Source: Primula veris (Eukaryota > Streptophyta > Magnoliopsida > Ericales > Primulaceae). From it: a DNA stretch of 64,000 nt. Location of the stretch: positions 27,473,631 to 27,537,630 of the forward strand of contig OY821749.1 in assembly GCA_963682055.1 (NCBI GenBank), written 5' to 3'. Position 1 is the first letter of the stretch. Each line of letters begins with the position of its first letter. Both the position numbers and the translations under genes were made by a program. Shown in pieces: positions 45,595-59,850 of the stretch. The notes under the pieces were generated by a model. The model did no database searches. It worked only from the letters and a program-made list of their open reading frames with translations, and was not told where the DNA came from.

Positions 45595-48063
45595 AGCTTC
45601 CTCGAGTTTTGGCACAAGCTCTGTGGATCCTAGTCCTATTCAATTGCCTGATATGAGGGATCTCTAGAAATGGAACACTTTGATATAATTTTAATGAACT
45701 TGTTTGGTCTTCACTCTTCAGTTTCTTCTTATTTTACTAGTTTGGATTTCTATATTCCCTGCATCAGGATTGATTTTAGCTTTCCCTAATATAGTCTTAT
45801 GGCTTGTGATGTTTTATTAGCTTTTGCAGTAGATTAAGATTTTTCTCACTAACAAACTATTGTTAGCTCAAAATTCTGCAGGTTTGTGTGGCTTGATATT
45901 CGTAGTGTGTTTGGCTGATAAATATTCAAACTCTGGAAGGTAATTAAAAGTTCTTCTGTTTTTGTTAATTCTCGAATTAGTAACCATTTGTCACAGTCAT
46001 TCTTATAAGTTTGTTTCGTTTCTATTTCTAAGATTATTCGTCTGACTAAATTAAAATTCGTGAATTTGTCTTCATTGACGGGTAAAAGTAAAACGGTGTA
46101 GAGTTTCTGTTTTTTGTCTTCGGGTTGCATCATCACCGTTGCAGTCAAGGAGACCTTGTTTGGTTTCAACTTTGTACCCAACTTTTTGCTTTTTTCCCTT
46201 ATGTACAACGGAGACCTTGTTTGGTTCCATCATTGTACCCAACTTCGGTTTGCATTGTTTTTTCACAACCCAGCATTCTTTGCTTATTTACGCTTTAAGA
46301 GCTAACACTTAAAATATTGGAAAAACCCCATTATGTTTTGTCGTCCTTGCAAGTACTCTCGAGGTTGAAGAATACATGAACGTCTAAGCAATGCGTATAA
46401 ATGTAACGTATATAGTGTACACATGTACATAGTGTAGGCAGCAATATAATTAAACAAGTCCATATTCACTTTCTATCCAATAAAGTAACAAAAAGGCACA
46501 ATTTCGTGCAAAAGTAATAGTTTGGTGTAAAAGATCTGAGAATTGAAACGTTGGATCACAAAACGAGAGGGTTAATGTACAGCAATAAATACCCTTTAAT
46601 TTTAAAAAAAATAAATCATACCACCAAGTTTCTCAAAGGTGAAGACGTGCTTGATTCTTTCCGATGCATCTAATACTAGTTAAAAACAGTAGTCACTCTT
46701 TCTTTACTCTATTAAGCAGGTTCCAGGTCGTTAAAAGCGAGAAAGACTACAATAGCCTATAGTATCCCGGAAGGTTGAATCAAGAAAGACTACAATAGCC
46801 TATAGTTTATAGTTACTACTCACTTTAAGCTGTTTTCAGACCAAGGATTTTTTTTGCAAGTGTTAGAAAAGAAAATTGTGTCCTCACTTGAAGTATCATT
46901 CCTCATCTTTGTGAGAAACTCGTGCATCATCCTACCAATCATGTGAAAATGACTATGGATCAACATTGTAAAATTGGTGCATTTTTTTTTTTATCCTGGG
47001 TAATAGAAACACTATAAATCATTTATGTATTCACACTCAAAACTGAACTTTTACTAGACCCAATATTTTCAAGTTTGATTTAAGGATAAGCTGAGTTTGG
47101 ACCTTGGACAAGTTCAGTTTTAAGTTTCAAATTTGAGCAGGTTGAATCAAAGTTTAATAAACATGTATACGTAATCATTTGAATAAACATGACTACAAAT
47201 TAGAAAATTAGAAAATCAGGTCAAACTCAGATTTAGTTTCCATTTCAGCAGGTCCAATCAAAGTTGAATAAACATGAGTATTTAAAATTAAATAATCACA
47301 CGACAAATACAAAATCCTTGTGACAGAAAAGGGATATTGTATCACCGGACCAAAATATTAGGAACCATGCAACATTGTATATGTACAAATGTTGTGTCAA
47401 GACTCAGAAAAGACTAGCAGCACCTTCACATAATACATACACATGTATGAATATACATGTATATATGTACGGAATGGAAACAAAATTCTTGAGTCTGATC
47501 TCTTAAGATATGTACACCAGATATCCTGCAAACATAAGTAAGAACAAGTCTTAGGAACTTCAGCTATGGCCTATGGGAAAACGCTAGTAGAGCAAAAACT
47601 AAGAAAGTTGGTGAATGAAATCTAAGCACTCGGTGCCCCAATGTCCCAATGCACATTCCTATTTGATAATTGCAAGGTTGACATAAAACAATGAAAAAAA
47701 AGTGTTTGTGAATGACATTATATTTTTATGAAGTTAGTGGTCAACTTAATGGTAAGTTGGTCTAACTTACAAATTGGAGAAAAGAGGAAAAGAAAAGTAG
47801 AAAAAAGACTATACCTATCCACGAAATTTGATCCTCTCAGAATATCTAGATCCTAGAAAATTATAAACTCTCTGGTCTGATGCAATTAATGTCCTAATTT
47901 TCACACTGACTAACAAAATCAAAGAGAAGAAAATCATTTAAGTAACAGAACATTTGATAGAACATCCATTTCAAAGTAACAGACTTTTCAGAGACGTACC
48001 AGAGATTATCTGGGCAACTTTTTTGTCTTGGATACATAAAATTATTTCCATGTCTTATCCATG
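45595..48063. other. convergent intergenic region between HSFA3 and CTR1
   Basis: It holds the 3' UTRs of two convergent genes and no exon. Two local direct repeats are visible: GGAGACCTTGTTTGGTT...TTGTACCCAACTT at about 46148 and 46209, and AAGACTACAATAGCCTATAG at about 46744 and 46786. ATACATGTATATATGTA-type palindromic AT sequence lies near 47450. Confidence 0.5.
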
Positions 48064-51000
48064 TTAGTAATGCAAATCCGCATGAACGGGTTGAGTTGTA
48101 GAAGACTTAATCATATTCTTCAATGATTCCATGATACTGGCAAAGGAAGGCCGATTAAAAGGCTCACTGCAATTTAGCAAAAGTTTCATTAAAAAAAAGC
48201 TACAACTTTATTATGGCAAATAAACATAAGCAGTGGAAACTTGACCAAGGTAATTAAAATATCTAATCAACACACCTTGCCCAGCAAGCTTCAATCATTA
48301 GAGCTACTTGTGGATTTATATTTCTTGGAATTTCCAACCTCTTGCATTGGAAACCAACTGCTAACACAACCTACAAGTCAATGTGCATAAGATTTTTAAA
48401 CAGACACAAAAGCAAATGGATCAGAATTATATTTCTGACCAAAAAAAGCAAATTGCTCAAAAAGTGGCTATTTTGGTATGATTCTTCCACCTATTCATCC
48501 CTTATTTACAGGGAGGAACCATCTTTGTAGTTTCTCAAATAAAACGGGTGGTCCCTCCCATGAAAATAAAGGTAAATAGGTGGCGCAAATGTCCATACTC
48601 TTGCATTTTATATTTAAAATTTAAATGCAAGCTAAAGAACTTCAAAAACAGTTTAAGAGAAAATCAAACGCAACGTAGAAAAAAAAGTAAAAGTAAAATC
48701 TAGGACATATAACCTGTCCCAAAATGACCTTATCAAGGGCGACTTACAGTTGACACCCCACATCACAGACATAGCTACTTTGCCAGTAAAAAATTCAGAC
48801 GTAAGATTCTTTTCCTTTTTTTTGAAAAACTAAACATTATGCAACTGTCTTGAATGGTATAATTTCAAGATTACTTCAATATTATATTGTAATTGTCATG
48901 GCTTGAGGTAACTACTTTGTTGCGCATAATAAACATTCACCCATAATAAAGCATTAAACCATTTCTTAATACAGTAATATATGTAGATAGTAAATTGTAC
49001 AAACCAAAATGGCAAATTTCGAGCAATTTTCTACATTTATAATAACTCAAACTTCTTCTTGAAGGATTTAGAAAATCAAGCTTAGATTTTTCTCAGTCTG
49101 ATCATTATTGGCAAATTTTATACATTTAATGTAATAAAAAGTTGTCCACCAAGTTGCCCTGTAATTTATTAGTTTCACGTTTTCATGTTACCAATCCAAA
49201 TACCATAAACTCCACTCAAGAATATGCAGGTAAAATGAGTTTTCAATCAGATAACGAGGATGGGACATTAGTCCTGGTGGGACTAAATGCTACAAGAAGA
49301 AAGAAGCTAAAATAAACTTGACAATGATATGGACATTTTGTCTTTACTCTATATCAGTAGCTAGACAAACCTGTGTTGCCTTTAAATTACTCCAAGGTTT
49401 TTGCAAAGTGAACAGTTCCCACAACACTACGCCGAAGCTGTATACGTCGGACTTCTCGTTTGATGGTTCACTTCGTAGGACTTCTGGTGCCATCCATTCA
49501 GGCTATAAATATAAACAGAACTTTTAGTTTCTATGTACAAGCACAACCCAACGAAATGAGGATTACAAAAATCTATTAAAGCTATAATGTGACATATTTT
49601 GCTATTATTTTGAACAAAACTTACAGTTCCTGCAGCTGACTTTGATGAAAGATACGTATTTGCTTTTAAACGGGAAAGACCAAAATCGCAGACCTGGTTA
49701 TGCAAAAATGAGATGTTAATCGTTCTAGAAAGAAAAGAACATAGTAAAATGTTTAAACAAATACAGAGTGAACACTTGAACACTACACATATATTTATAA
49801 CTGAAAACTAAATAACATTTTCTGGAATCTCTTACCCCCCAAAAAAGAATCAGAATGAAACAGTGTTCAGAAATTGATTAAATAAAAACAACTAAAAAGA
49901 ACAGATGGCTAGCATATTCATGTCAATTGCTAGCAAAGAGTCGAGATCATAAAAACTACTTTGCATAAATTTAAGCACATGTCTTAGACAATGTTAAATA
50001 TTTACAGAACTCGTCTAAATGATGGGAAAAACTAAGAAGGAAAGTTAATTATTTCAGAATGTTTTTCCTTAACTTCTATAACAGCAATGCTTAAGAATCA
50101 CCGGGACATGCCAAAACATGGCATCGGATGGTTAATCATAAGCTTTCTCGACACATCTTTTTACGAACTCAAATCAATTAACTTATTAACTTGAGAAAAC
50201 AAATATTATCCCACACAAAAGAAGATCACAGTGGCTGATGATTAACCACCCTGCAACTTTTGGCATCTGTAACTTTCTCAGGTTTGTCTCTAATTTAAGA
50301 TGGTATGGAACCCAACTTCTAATTGATCTCGTAACTAGGTCAAGAGACCCTTTACATATGTAATTCAGATAACTTGCTTTAAAAAAGTAAAAAAGCTAAA
50401 ATGATACAAACTATTTTGCAACAAACTATTATTCTCACCTTCACTGTATATTTTTTATCAACCAACAGATTTGGAGACTTGAGATCTCGATGAACAATCG
50501 GAGGGTTGCGGTTATGAAGGTAATTCATCCCCCTTGCCTATGTAAAGTGCAATGAATTAGATGGCCATCAAATAAAAAGGTGATGATAAAATATACAGAA
50601 AAATAACAAGAAATCAGTTACATAATACCCAAGGTCCTCACTGTACCCAAGGCCCCCCTTCACTGCATTGTTACACTTGGGTTTTTACAGGTGTAATTGC
50701 AGTTTTAAACACCAAACTTAACATCGGAGTTGATTTTGGAAAACTAGCGATTAGACATTCATCTCGTTTTTCTCCAAGATTTGATACACTATGTATACAA
50801 AATTTTAAGTATCAAACGTCAGTGTGGTAGAACAAAAATTGTACTTCCTCACTATCATATTTTTTTCTATCATCCGATTCCGGTTTTCAACCTTTGATGT
50901 TTTTCCTATGTAGTGTACAAAATCGAAAACAAAGGTTGCAACGGTGTACTAATTACAGTTTCTGATAGCTAATAGCTTAGGTCACAAATTCGAATAATGC

Positions 51001-54000
51001 GATAAATACAATACGTTAGTCTATTAAAGTATGGTTAGCCCTTTTTTAATATGAAAATGACAGAATAAAGCTTTCAAAGTTCAGATGCATACCACATCAT
51101 AAGCCATATTCAACTTTCGTTTGTCATCAAGTGTTTTTCTCTCTCCAGATTTATGCAGAAGTCTGTATAAACTTCCTCTGCAATACAATGGCACAACTGT
51201 ATAAGAATCAAGCACTTGGAAATTGTAGAGTGCACCAATCCAAAAATTGATGGTACGTGTGCATTAAGAGAGCTAACCTAGAGAGAAATTCCGTGACTAT
51301 AGACAAATTGGGAGGCTTAGTAACAGCACCCATGAAGAGAACAATATTAGGGTGCCGCAAGCGTTTCATAATTGATACCTACGGAAGTCGATGAAGCCAG
51401 AGTATAAAAACAAAATGAGAAAAAAACACACACACGCCATAATCACATAGGAAAAATGCATATTTTGTTAAGTTATAAGCTTAGGCCAGGAAAAGATGTT
51501 CCTTACTTCCTTATAAAATTCCATTAGACGCTGTGGATGAAAATCTTGATCCATAAGCTTTTTGACAGCAACTTCCTGAACAAAAAGCCATAATGTATCT
51601 TCAGAGAATGAATAGAAAAATAACAATTACATTTAATATCTTCAGTAACAGGAAAATCTTTACAAAAGAATGAAAGCATACAGAGAGAGCTATAAATAAT
51701 AAAGAATAATGCGAACTTGGTAAGAGAGAGCACAAATATAAAAGGCTTATTCACCATAAAGATAAAATGAAAAAAGAAACTTGTATACCCAGAAGATTTA
51801 ACTCTAAACTAGATTGTTAACTTTCCATTGACTGAGTTTTTAGATAAAAATATGTTCAGAACTGAAATATAAACTAAAAACCTGCTGGTGTCCACAGGAA
51901 TGGGGCCAGGAAGCAAAACTCATTGTTTAAAAACTATTTTAAATTTTCTTCTAGAAAAAGATAGCATATTCGTAAATTGTGGGGTTGCGAGTGCACCCCT
52001 TTGTATACTAAATGATTCGTTCCTGGGCGTCCAATTATCACATAATTGAAAAGTCGAATTAAAAACATGTTAGGTAGATTATATTTCAGTTAATCTTGGA
52101 AAATCATGTTTGAGAATTCAATTACGTTTACACCCAAGATCCCATAAAGGCAAAGAGCATCTGGATACAACTAATAAAAACGGAAACACACACATTTACC
52201 AATAACAGCACATAAAATGGCTTCCAAAAAGGAGATGATCCACTTACCGAGCCTTGCCAATCCCCACGATGAACAACACCAAAAGAACCTGCACAGGAAC
52301 GAGCATAATTTATTTAATATTTTATCTACAAAATAGTGGCCTCCCAAAAAGAACATCTGCAACATTATGATCAAGGACAAGAGAGAACCATACTGATGTA
52401 GTATACCAAACCGGAAATTCAAATTGATATAGATTTCGAAAATCCAGAATAAATTTGAAAAGATGAAACTGACAAACACTTTTTTTTAAAGTACCAAACC
52501 CAAATGACAAATAATAGCACTCTCCAATTTTTTTTCCAATCCAAATCTGTTTGTTTTTGTTACAACAATGTTGTGATATTTTGGAGTGATAAGGTGATAA
52601 AAGTTTGCTTGTTAGGGTTGTACTCTCAAGTTTTTCAAAAGAATTGGCTTTTGCTAGATTGGTCTCTTTTCCCCCTTCCTTCGCAATAGTGACTCCTTTA
52701 ATTTATGATATCTCTTCTTATCGGATTTGATTTTAATTTTTCCTGGCACCTGACTGGAGCAGTCACTATGGAGGCTTGTTCCATTGTAAGAATATTTTAT
52801 TTTTAGTAAATATAATCAGAACAGGGGTCCTTTGCTTAAAAAAATGTTATAACAATGTTCGTTTATACCTACCTAAGAATACAGCTGTAAAAACCCAAAA
52901 GACGATTAACAAAAGGCACAATTATTGGAAAGGATACACCCATTATCCAATAAAAACAAAAATAGCATAAAATAATTAAATATCCATCACAAACCTTCTC
53001 CAATAGTCTCTTTGAGGACAAGGTCAGACCACGGTATGTCCAGATCTTCAACATCAAGTGTTATCTCATTAATTGGTTTGCAAATTCTAACAAAACTCGA
53101 TCCTTCAGAATTATCTTCTCCTGAATCAAACATGCTCACTCGTGGTTCAACTTCTCTACGACCAGGTGGCAAGTAATGATTTGCAGGAACAATTATGTCT
53201 TTTGTGCTTTCCAGGGTATCATAATATTCATTGCTATCAGCTGAATTAGGTATATAACCGGTTCTATCAACATGGGGCTTTTCAGGTTGCTTAGGATTCG
53301 TCGAATCTTTGGAATCTACAATTTTTTTCAAAATTTAAAATTTAAATGGCTAAAATTTACTGTAAGGGAAATAATGATGGATCATACACTTTAGGAGTGC
53401 AAACAGACATACTTAATTCCATTGTTATAGTTAAACACTTAAACCTTTAGTTTGGATCTACTTAGTAACAGCAACCCAAAGATTGCAAATATTGGAATTA
53501 TGAATTTTAGCAAGAGAAAATGAAGGACATGGTCTTGGAACTTAGATCAAGGTCTTTTTTGGGATTAATTACAATATTATATGAGCTTGAATAAATTAGT
53601 GTATATAACGCTTGGGCTAATGTACTAATTTTTTTACACTTATGTAGCATCAAATTTCGATTTTGTACATAATCCTATTAATTTTAGCACATAATACACC
53701 AACCTAACAACTTTTCCCGCTTTTGTAGATAACTCAGAAAAAAACCATAGATTGGGCTTGGGGACAAAAATGGTAAAACACAATAGTTAGTGAATAAATA
53801 TTTTTTTTTTTGTAAATAACTAGTATACGACTTATGATTTTAATCGATTTGGTACACTAAGTGTACATAATCGTCGAGAAATGTAATGTTGTGACTTGTG
53901 TAGTAATTGCTGATTATTATAATTTGGTGAAACAAGATCACAACTTGATGATACCTTGGTTTACAAAACTGTAATGAACCATTAATTTTGAAAGCGGAAT

Positions 54001-57000
54001 AAACACCTGTTGAAGGGTCATCAAATTCAATGTCGAGTAATTCAAAGTCTTCAAAAAACAGTTTGGCCACTGATTTGGAATTGTTAATAGGTTCGATTTG
54101 TTGGCGACGAGGGAAACATAATGGTGAAGAAATCATGATAGAAGATGAACCATTTAGTAGAGAATCAGGTTCACACAAGCATCCTGGATTTCCAATCAAA
54201 TCCACCAAATACTCCCTGAAATAAAACAAATCAATATTAGTATAAATATATTAGAAGGTTAGTTGAATTTAACAGAAGTTATTCCTGCAATAAGTAAGAC
54301 ATATATCCTTGCCACCGCTCCATGAAATTTAGATCAAACACTTTCTCTAGATAGATATTAAATTACGAAGTAAATGCTACAGCTTTATTACGTAATTAAC
54401 ATTTCCTTTAGTTAGATATTCATCAAGGAAAACTATAAAATAGACATAATATGTTCATTAAATCGCAAGTATTCTAAATACTAGCAATTCTAAAGTCAAA
54501 CAGTATTTTTGACAAGAAACAAAAATAAGATCAACGGAACAATAATGGGATTTTTTTACCTATTAAGGTCAAAACGAACCAGACAAGTTGCAGCATCATC
54601 TTTTGAACAATGTTTGCATCCTTTTGTGACGCGGCATGGTAAATTAATGTAGTCAGCTAGGACCTGCATAATTCACATATTCCACAAGTTAGTAGATTCA
54701 AGCTTAGTTAAGTTAGTAGATTCGAGCTTTGTTAGGAAAATAATCATCAACTTCCATTTTAATATATAAACTAGAAAAAGGAAATCCAGTTTACGCAACT
54801 AAAAGTAAGTTTCACAAACATAACTAGTTGACCTGGATGAGAAATATACTATTAGTTTTGTTCAAATAACAATTTTTTTAAACATACTTTAAATAGCAAC
54901 GCACGATGTCGGCAAAGCCCAACGGAGAGGCTACCGATTGGGAGTACCACAGATCCTAAACATTGCTGAAGATTATCGCTGCAATTCTTCCAATGCGATA
55001 CCAAGTCATCTTCTCCATCGGGACATACACCCCTAGTAATTGAAACAAACATTTTAATCATAACGAGTAACAAGACAGTAGGTATTAGCTGACATCAAAT
55101 GATCCATAAACAACATAATCGGATATATATATATATATATTTATTTAAGGTTTCATAACAAAAAACACCATCAGATTTCGATTTTGTACACCAACCCAAA
55201 AAATTATCTCTGTCTCGTCGCTCTATTACACCAAGTGTTACCGAATAATAAAAATCATAGGTTAAGGTATTAATTATTAACAAAACCGATATTTCTACAC
55301 TTTTCTATCACTTTCTTTTTGTTTTTCTACACTATTCTATGAAAAAAATATTATTTTAATCCCAGCTAAGGTTCATTTTTATGTAGTGTACAAACCAAAG
55401 AAAATGTTAGGTGAGGGTACTCATTGCTAACTTTACTTGTTTACAAAATTGAAATCTGAGGATGTGTTTGTATTTGTGTTTAAAATAATAATTAACCTGC
55501 AAATAAGTGATTATGTAGACAATATATGCATGTGCGTGTAAGCAACCAAGAGCTAGTAAGTCACTTGATTAGTAATGCTAGAAGCTCACCCCATTTGATT
55601 GGATACAATTTTTGCAAGCTGGTCAACTACTTCTTCTTTGGTTTTGCAAGCGTGAGATACATTATAGACCCTCCTTTGCAGTCCGTTTAGGTTAACATCA
55701 TTATGCATATCAATAAATATTGTTTCAATAAAAGAATCAGTGCCAGGACTTGTGCCCTTTAGTAACTCGATTGAGGGAATACGGCCATCCTTTAGCAGAT
55801 CAGATGATACAGACCATACATACGGATCCATCCCATGAATTGTAAAAAAACCATCGGGAACCTTGTCATGGTATGATAGGCAGCCGTTCACCTGATATAT
55901 GCATTCACCAGGTAAGATTTTTTTTTTTTACTTTGCGATTGCTTTTACTCATAAAAAGTTAGCATGCAAAATCCTCTGAAGAAGCCGTGTAAGAAATGAG
56001 CATACTATTAACTGCTGTCTCCCCCCCAAAATATGATAAAATATGGTTTTCCCGCTTAGGCCCGCCTATTTACCTAGGTCCCACCTCCCGCCTTTAGTCC
56101 ACCTAGCGACTTTTGAGACCTTGGCTAAAATCGGCATTTTTTGCAAAACACTGGTAAACAATAATTTTTTTCTCAATAACGGCACGTTGTACTCCCTTTT
56201 AGCCTACTACCAGTAACTCCTTAAACAGACCAAAACTTATTAAATATTCAACTAACAACTTAAGAATTTTCTGAAAAAAGAAAATATATTTGACTTTAAT
56301 TGCTTACACAATTTTTTACCTCAAGGGTAAATCGAGTACTTATATGCTGATAAGATCATTATGACAAAGTTACGGAACTAGAGCTAAATTTATTTTGTAA
56401 TTATCGGCGATGCTGAAAGGCTAAAGTCGGCAAAGATTTTCCAGAACACATGGTAAAAGATCGTTTTTTTCTCAATACCCGGAACGTTGTACAATAGTCC
56501 CTTTTAGCCTACTACCCTTAACAGACCGGAACCTACTAAATATTCAATTAACAACATAAGCATTTTCTGGAAAAAAGAAAGCATATCTAACCTAAACTGC
56601 ATACACAATTTTTACCTCAGGGGTAAATTTACTTATATGCTAATAAGATCATTACGACAAACTTACAAAACTAGAGCTCTTGTTATTTTGAAATTATCGG
56701 GGATGTTGAAAGTCTAAAATCGTTAATTCTTCCAAAACACATGGTAAAAGATTGTTTTTTTCTCAACATCGAGATGGTGTAGTCCCTTTTAGCCTACTAC
56801 CCTGAACAGACCGGAACCTAATAAATATGCTAATAAGATCATTACGAGAAACTGTAATAACAGATCAGTGGCGGAACTAACTAGAGCTATATTTATTTTG
56901 TAAATATCGAGGGTGCTAAAAGCCTAAAATCCTTAATTTTTTCCAAAACACATGGTAAAAGATCGTATTTTTCTCAATATCGGGATACTGTAATCTCTTT

Positions 57001-58736
57001 TAGCCTACTACCCTGAACAGACTGGAACCTAATAAATATTAAAATAACATGTGCATATTCTGGGAAAAAAAACATATCTGACCTAAATTGCTTAGACAAT
57101 TTTTACCTCAAGAGTAAATCGAGTACTTATATGCTAATAAGATCATTATGACAAACTTACGAAACTAGAGCTATTTTTATTTTGTACTTATCGGGAATTC
57201 TGAAAGTCTAAAATCGGCAACTTTTCCAAAACACATGGTAAAAGGTCGTTTTTTTCTCAATATCGGGGCGTTGTAGTCCCTTTTAGCCTACTACCATGAA
57301 CAGACCAGAACCTAATAAACATTCAAATAACAACATAAGAAAACATATCTGATAAGATCATCATGACAAACTTACGTAACTAGATCTATTTTTACTATTT
57401 TGTACTTATTGGGGATTCTGAAAGTCTAAAATCGGCAATTCTTCCAAAACACATGATAAAAGATCATTTTTTTCTAAATACCGGGACGTTGTAGTCCATT
57501 TTAGCCTACTACCCTGAACAGACCAGAACCTAATAAATATTCAAATAACAACGTAAGCATATTCTGGAAAAAAGAAAACATATCTGACCTAAATTGCGTA
57601 AGATACTAAGATCATTATGGCAAACACGTAACTAGATCTATTTTTACTATTTTGTACTTATTGGGGAGTCTGAAAGTCTAAAATCGACAATTCTTCCAAA
57701 ACACATGATAAAAGATCGTTTTTTTCTAAACACCGGGACGTTGTAGTCCATTTTTAGCCTACTACCCTGAACAGACCAGAACCTAATAAATATTCAAATA
57801 ACAACATAAGCATTTGCCTGAAAAAAGAAAACATATCTGACCTAAATTGCTTACACAATTTTTTACCTCAAGGGGAAATTTACTTATATGCTAATAAGAT
57901 CATTACGACAAACTTAGTAAACTAGAGCTCTTTATTTGGTAATCATCAGGGATGCTAGAAACACACGTTGTACTCCCTTTTAGCCTACTACCAGTAACTC
58001 CTTTAATAGACCGGAACTTGCTAAATATTCAAATAACAACATAAGCATTTTCGGCAATTTTACAAAACACACGGTAAAATATCGTTTTTTTCTCAGTTCG
58101 TGGCATTGCAGTCCCTTTTAGCCTATACCCTAAACATAGTAACGTACCGAAACTTACTAAATACTATTCACATAACAACAAAAGCATACTACCCTAAAAT
58201 CGGCAATCTTTCCAAAACACATGGTTTGATGGTAAAAGATCGATTTTTTCTCAATATCGGGATGTTGTAGTCCGTTATAGCCTACTACCTGAACATTCCG
58301 AAACTGAATAGATACAATTAAAATAACAACATAAGCATTTTCTGGCAGAAAGAAAACAAACCCAAAACCGAAGAGCCATAGACGGAACCCCCTCCACGTT
58401 AGCACAATCGGGATCAAGAAAATTCGGATCATCTGCTGACATGGCGTCCCGACTAAGCCTCAAAGCAAGCGCCAGCTGTAACTGATAACTCTCTTCCGTT
58501 TGCTGTGCCCAGCTCTTACTTCCCCACCACCCATTATTACTATTAATATTAATGATATTAGTGGTATCTGGATGGGAGGATGATGGAAAAAGGTCACCGG
58601 AAAGCGAGCTATCGGCAAAGCTAGAATGAGAATTATGAGATTGGGATTGAGGAGGGTAAGTTAATATTGATAATGGGTCTTCATGAGATGATAAAAGGGT
58701 GTATGAGTTTGTATTATTACGGAGTTGAAGGTCCAT
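48064..58736 (-). CDS. CTR1: CTR1, Raf-like MAPKKK repressing ethylene responses
   Basis: Ser/Thr kinase at the ER that binds ethylene receptors and phosphorylates EIN2 to block ethylene signalling. Fifteen exons, right to left: 58362-58736, 55590-55891, 54888-55032, 54560-54663, 54007-54215, 52995-53315, 52248-52288, 51507-51575, 51278-51378, 51093-51177, 50439-50537, 49625-49693, 49371-49502, 48276-48370, 48064-48166. All are GT-AG and phase-consistent, giving 749 aa. The N-terminal conserved block [20 protein letters not shown] with DDPNFLDPD, then the EDR1/CTR1 domain ([34 protein letters not shown]) match CTR1. Kinase domain about 480-735: Gly loop GEGSFG 484-489, Lys504 in VAVKK, HRD Asp602, DFG 620-622, PEWMAPE 641-647. 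The N-terminus is shorter and lacks the Gly-rich region of Arabidopsis CTR1. Intron 1 is 2.47 kb, mostly tandem repeat. Confidence 0.95.
56150..58361. repeat. degenerate satellite array in CTR1 intron 1
   Basis: About ten imperfect copies of a unit of roughly 210-300 bp. A marker motif CTTTTAGCCTACTACC recurs near 56196, 56501, 56786, 56997, 57280, 57499, 57750, 57977, 58115 and 58275. Each unit also has AAAACACATGGTAAAAGATCG, TTTTTTTCTCAATATCGGGA, GAACAGACCGGAACCTAATA and ACATAAGCATTTTCTGGAAA. The last partial unit reaches the exon 1 donor: ACATAAGCATTTTCTGGCAG lies only about 10-30 bases inside the intron. Confidence 0.88.
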
Positions 58737-58954
58737 TAATTAATGGTGAAGGTGATGGTGATGGTGATGGTCTTATTTTTTATTTTATTTTTATGGGTTG
58801 GGAAAATACAATAATTAAATGTTTTTGGGTTTATTAGTTCATAAACTTGGTTTTGTTGAGTTGAGTTTCGGTTACAGAATAATTGTCCGGTTGTCTGAGA
58901 TTAAAGAGAGAGAGAGAGATTTGAGCAACTTTTGACATGGTTGCTCCTGTTTAT

Positions 58955-59340
58955 TTTATTTTCACTTTTGAGTCGTTTTTTCTATTTTTTTCACTTCTAA
59001 GTCGGTTTCTTTTTTAAAAATCAACACTTTAATCAAATTAAGTTGGTATATTTTTTTTTTTAAAATCAGAATATTTTTTTATTTTCTTTTTGCAAAATGA
59101 GTTTTATTTTTAAAATAAGTATTATTTTTCTTAAAAAAGTCACTTTAAATTTTATTTTTTCACTTTTAGGTTGTTTTTTCTATTTTTTTTCACTTCTAAG
59201 TCGTTTTCTTTTTTAAAAATCAGTACACATTAATCAAAATAAGTTGGTATATTTTTTTAAAAATCGGAATCTTTTTTTAAAAAAAACTTTTATGAGAATG
59301 AGTTTTATTTTTAAAATAAGTGTTTTTTTTTCTTAACAAA
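58955..59340. repeat. imperfect tandem duplication, unit about 195 bp
   Basis: Two T-rich copies share TTTTTTCTATTTTTTTCACT, CTTCTAAGTCG and AAGTTGGTATATTTTTTT, followed by AAAATGAGTTTTATTTTTAA-like ends. Copies start near 58960 and 59155. Confidence 0.8.
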
Positions 59341-59724
59341 GTCGCTTTTAATTTTTTTTTGTACAAGCGTTGAAGCTTAAAGGTTAGGAAAACAATGCTT
59401 CTGATTGATGCTTAAAAGCTTGTCATCCACCTACGTTTGGTTTTCTCGAATGCATTTAGACTATTAGTTCGGACCGATTTTTATAACCATACTAGCTATT
59501 TACCGGGGTAAAATAAAGTTTTTGGAAAAATAACAATTTAGTACATATTTAGAAACTTATTTACAAAAAATCCGCTTGTTTTGAACTTGATGGCTCTTTT
59601 ACAAAAAATTACATATTTTGTGAACTTATTTACAAATAGTTACATATCTCATTAAAAAATCCAAAAAAATAATTAAAAATTAAAAACTCAAAATTTTAAA
59701 AATACATTTTTTATATAAAAAATT

Positions 59725-59850
59725 ATGTATAATCATATCTAATCATGTCTAATCGTGTTCAATCATGTTTAATCTTGTCCAATCATGTCCAATCTTGTAT
59801 GTCTAATCTTGTTTAATCATATCTAATCATGTTTAATCCTGTTTGATACT
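59725..59850. repeat. 10 bp minisatellite AATCATGTCT
   Basis: About twelve imperfect head-to-tail copies of AATCATGTCT with variants AATCTTGTCC, AATCGTGTTC and AATCATATCT. No coding potential. Confidence 0.9.
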
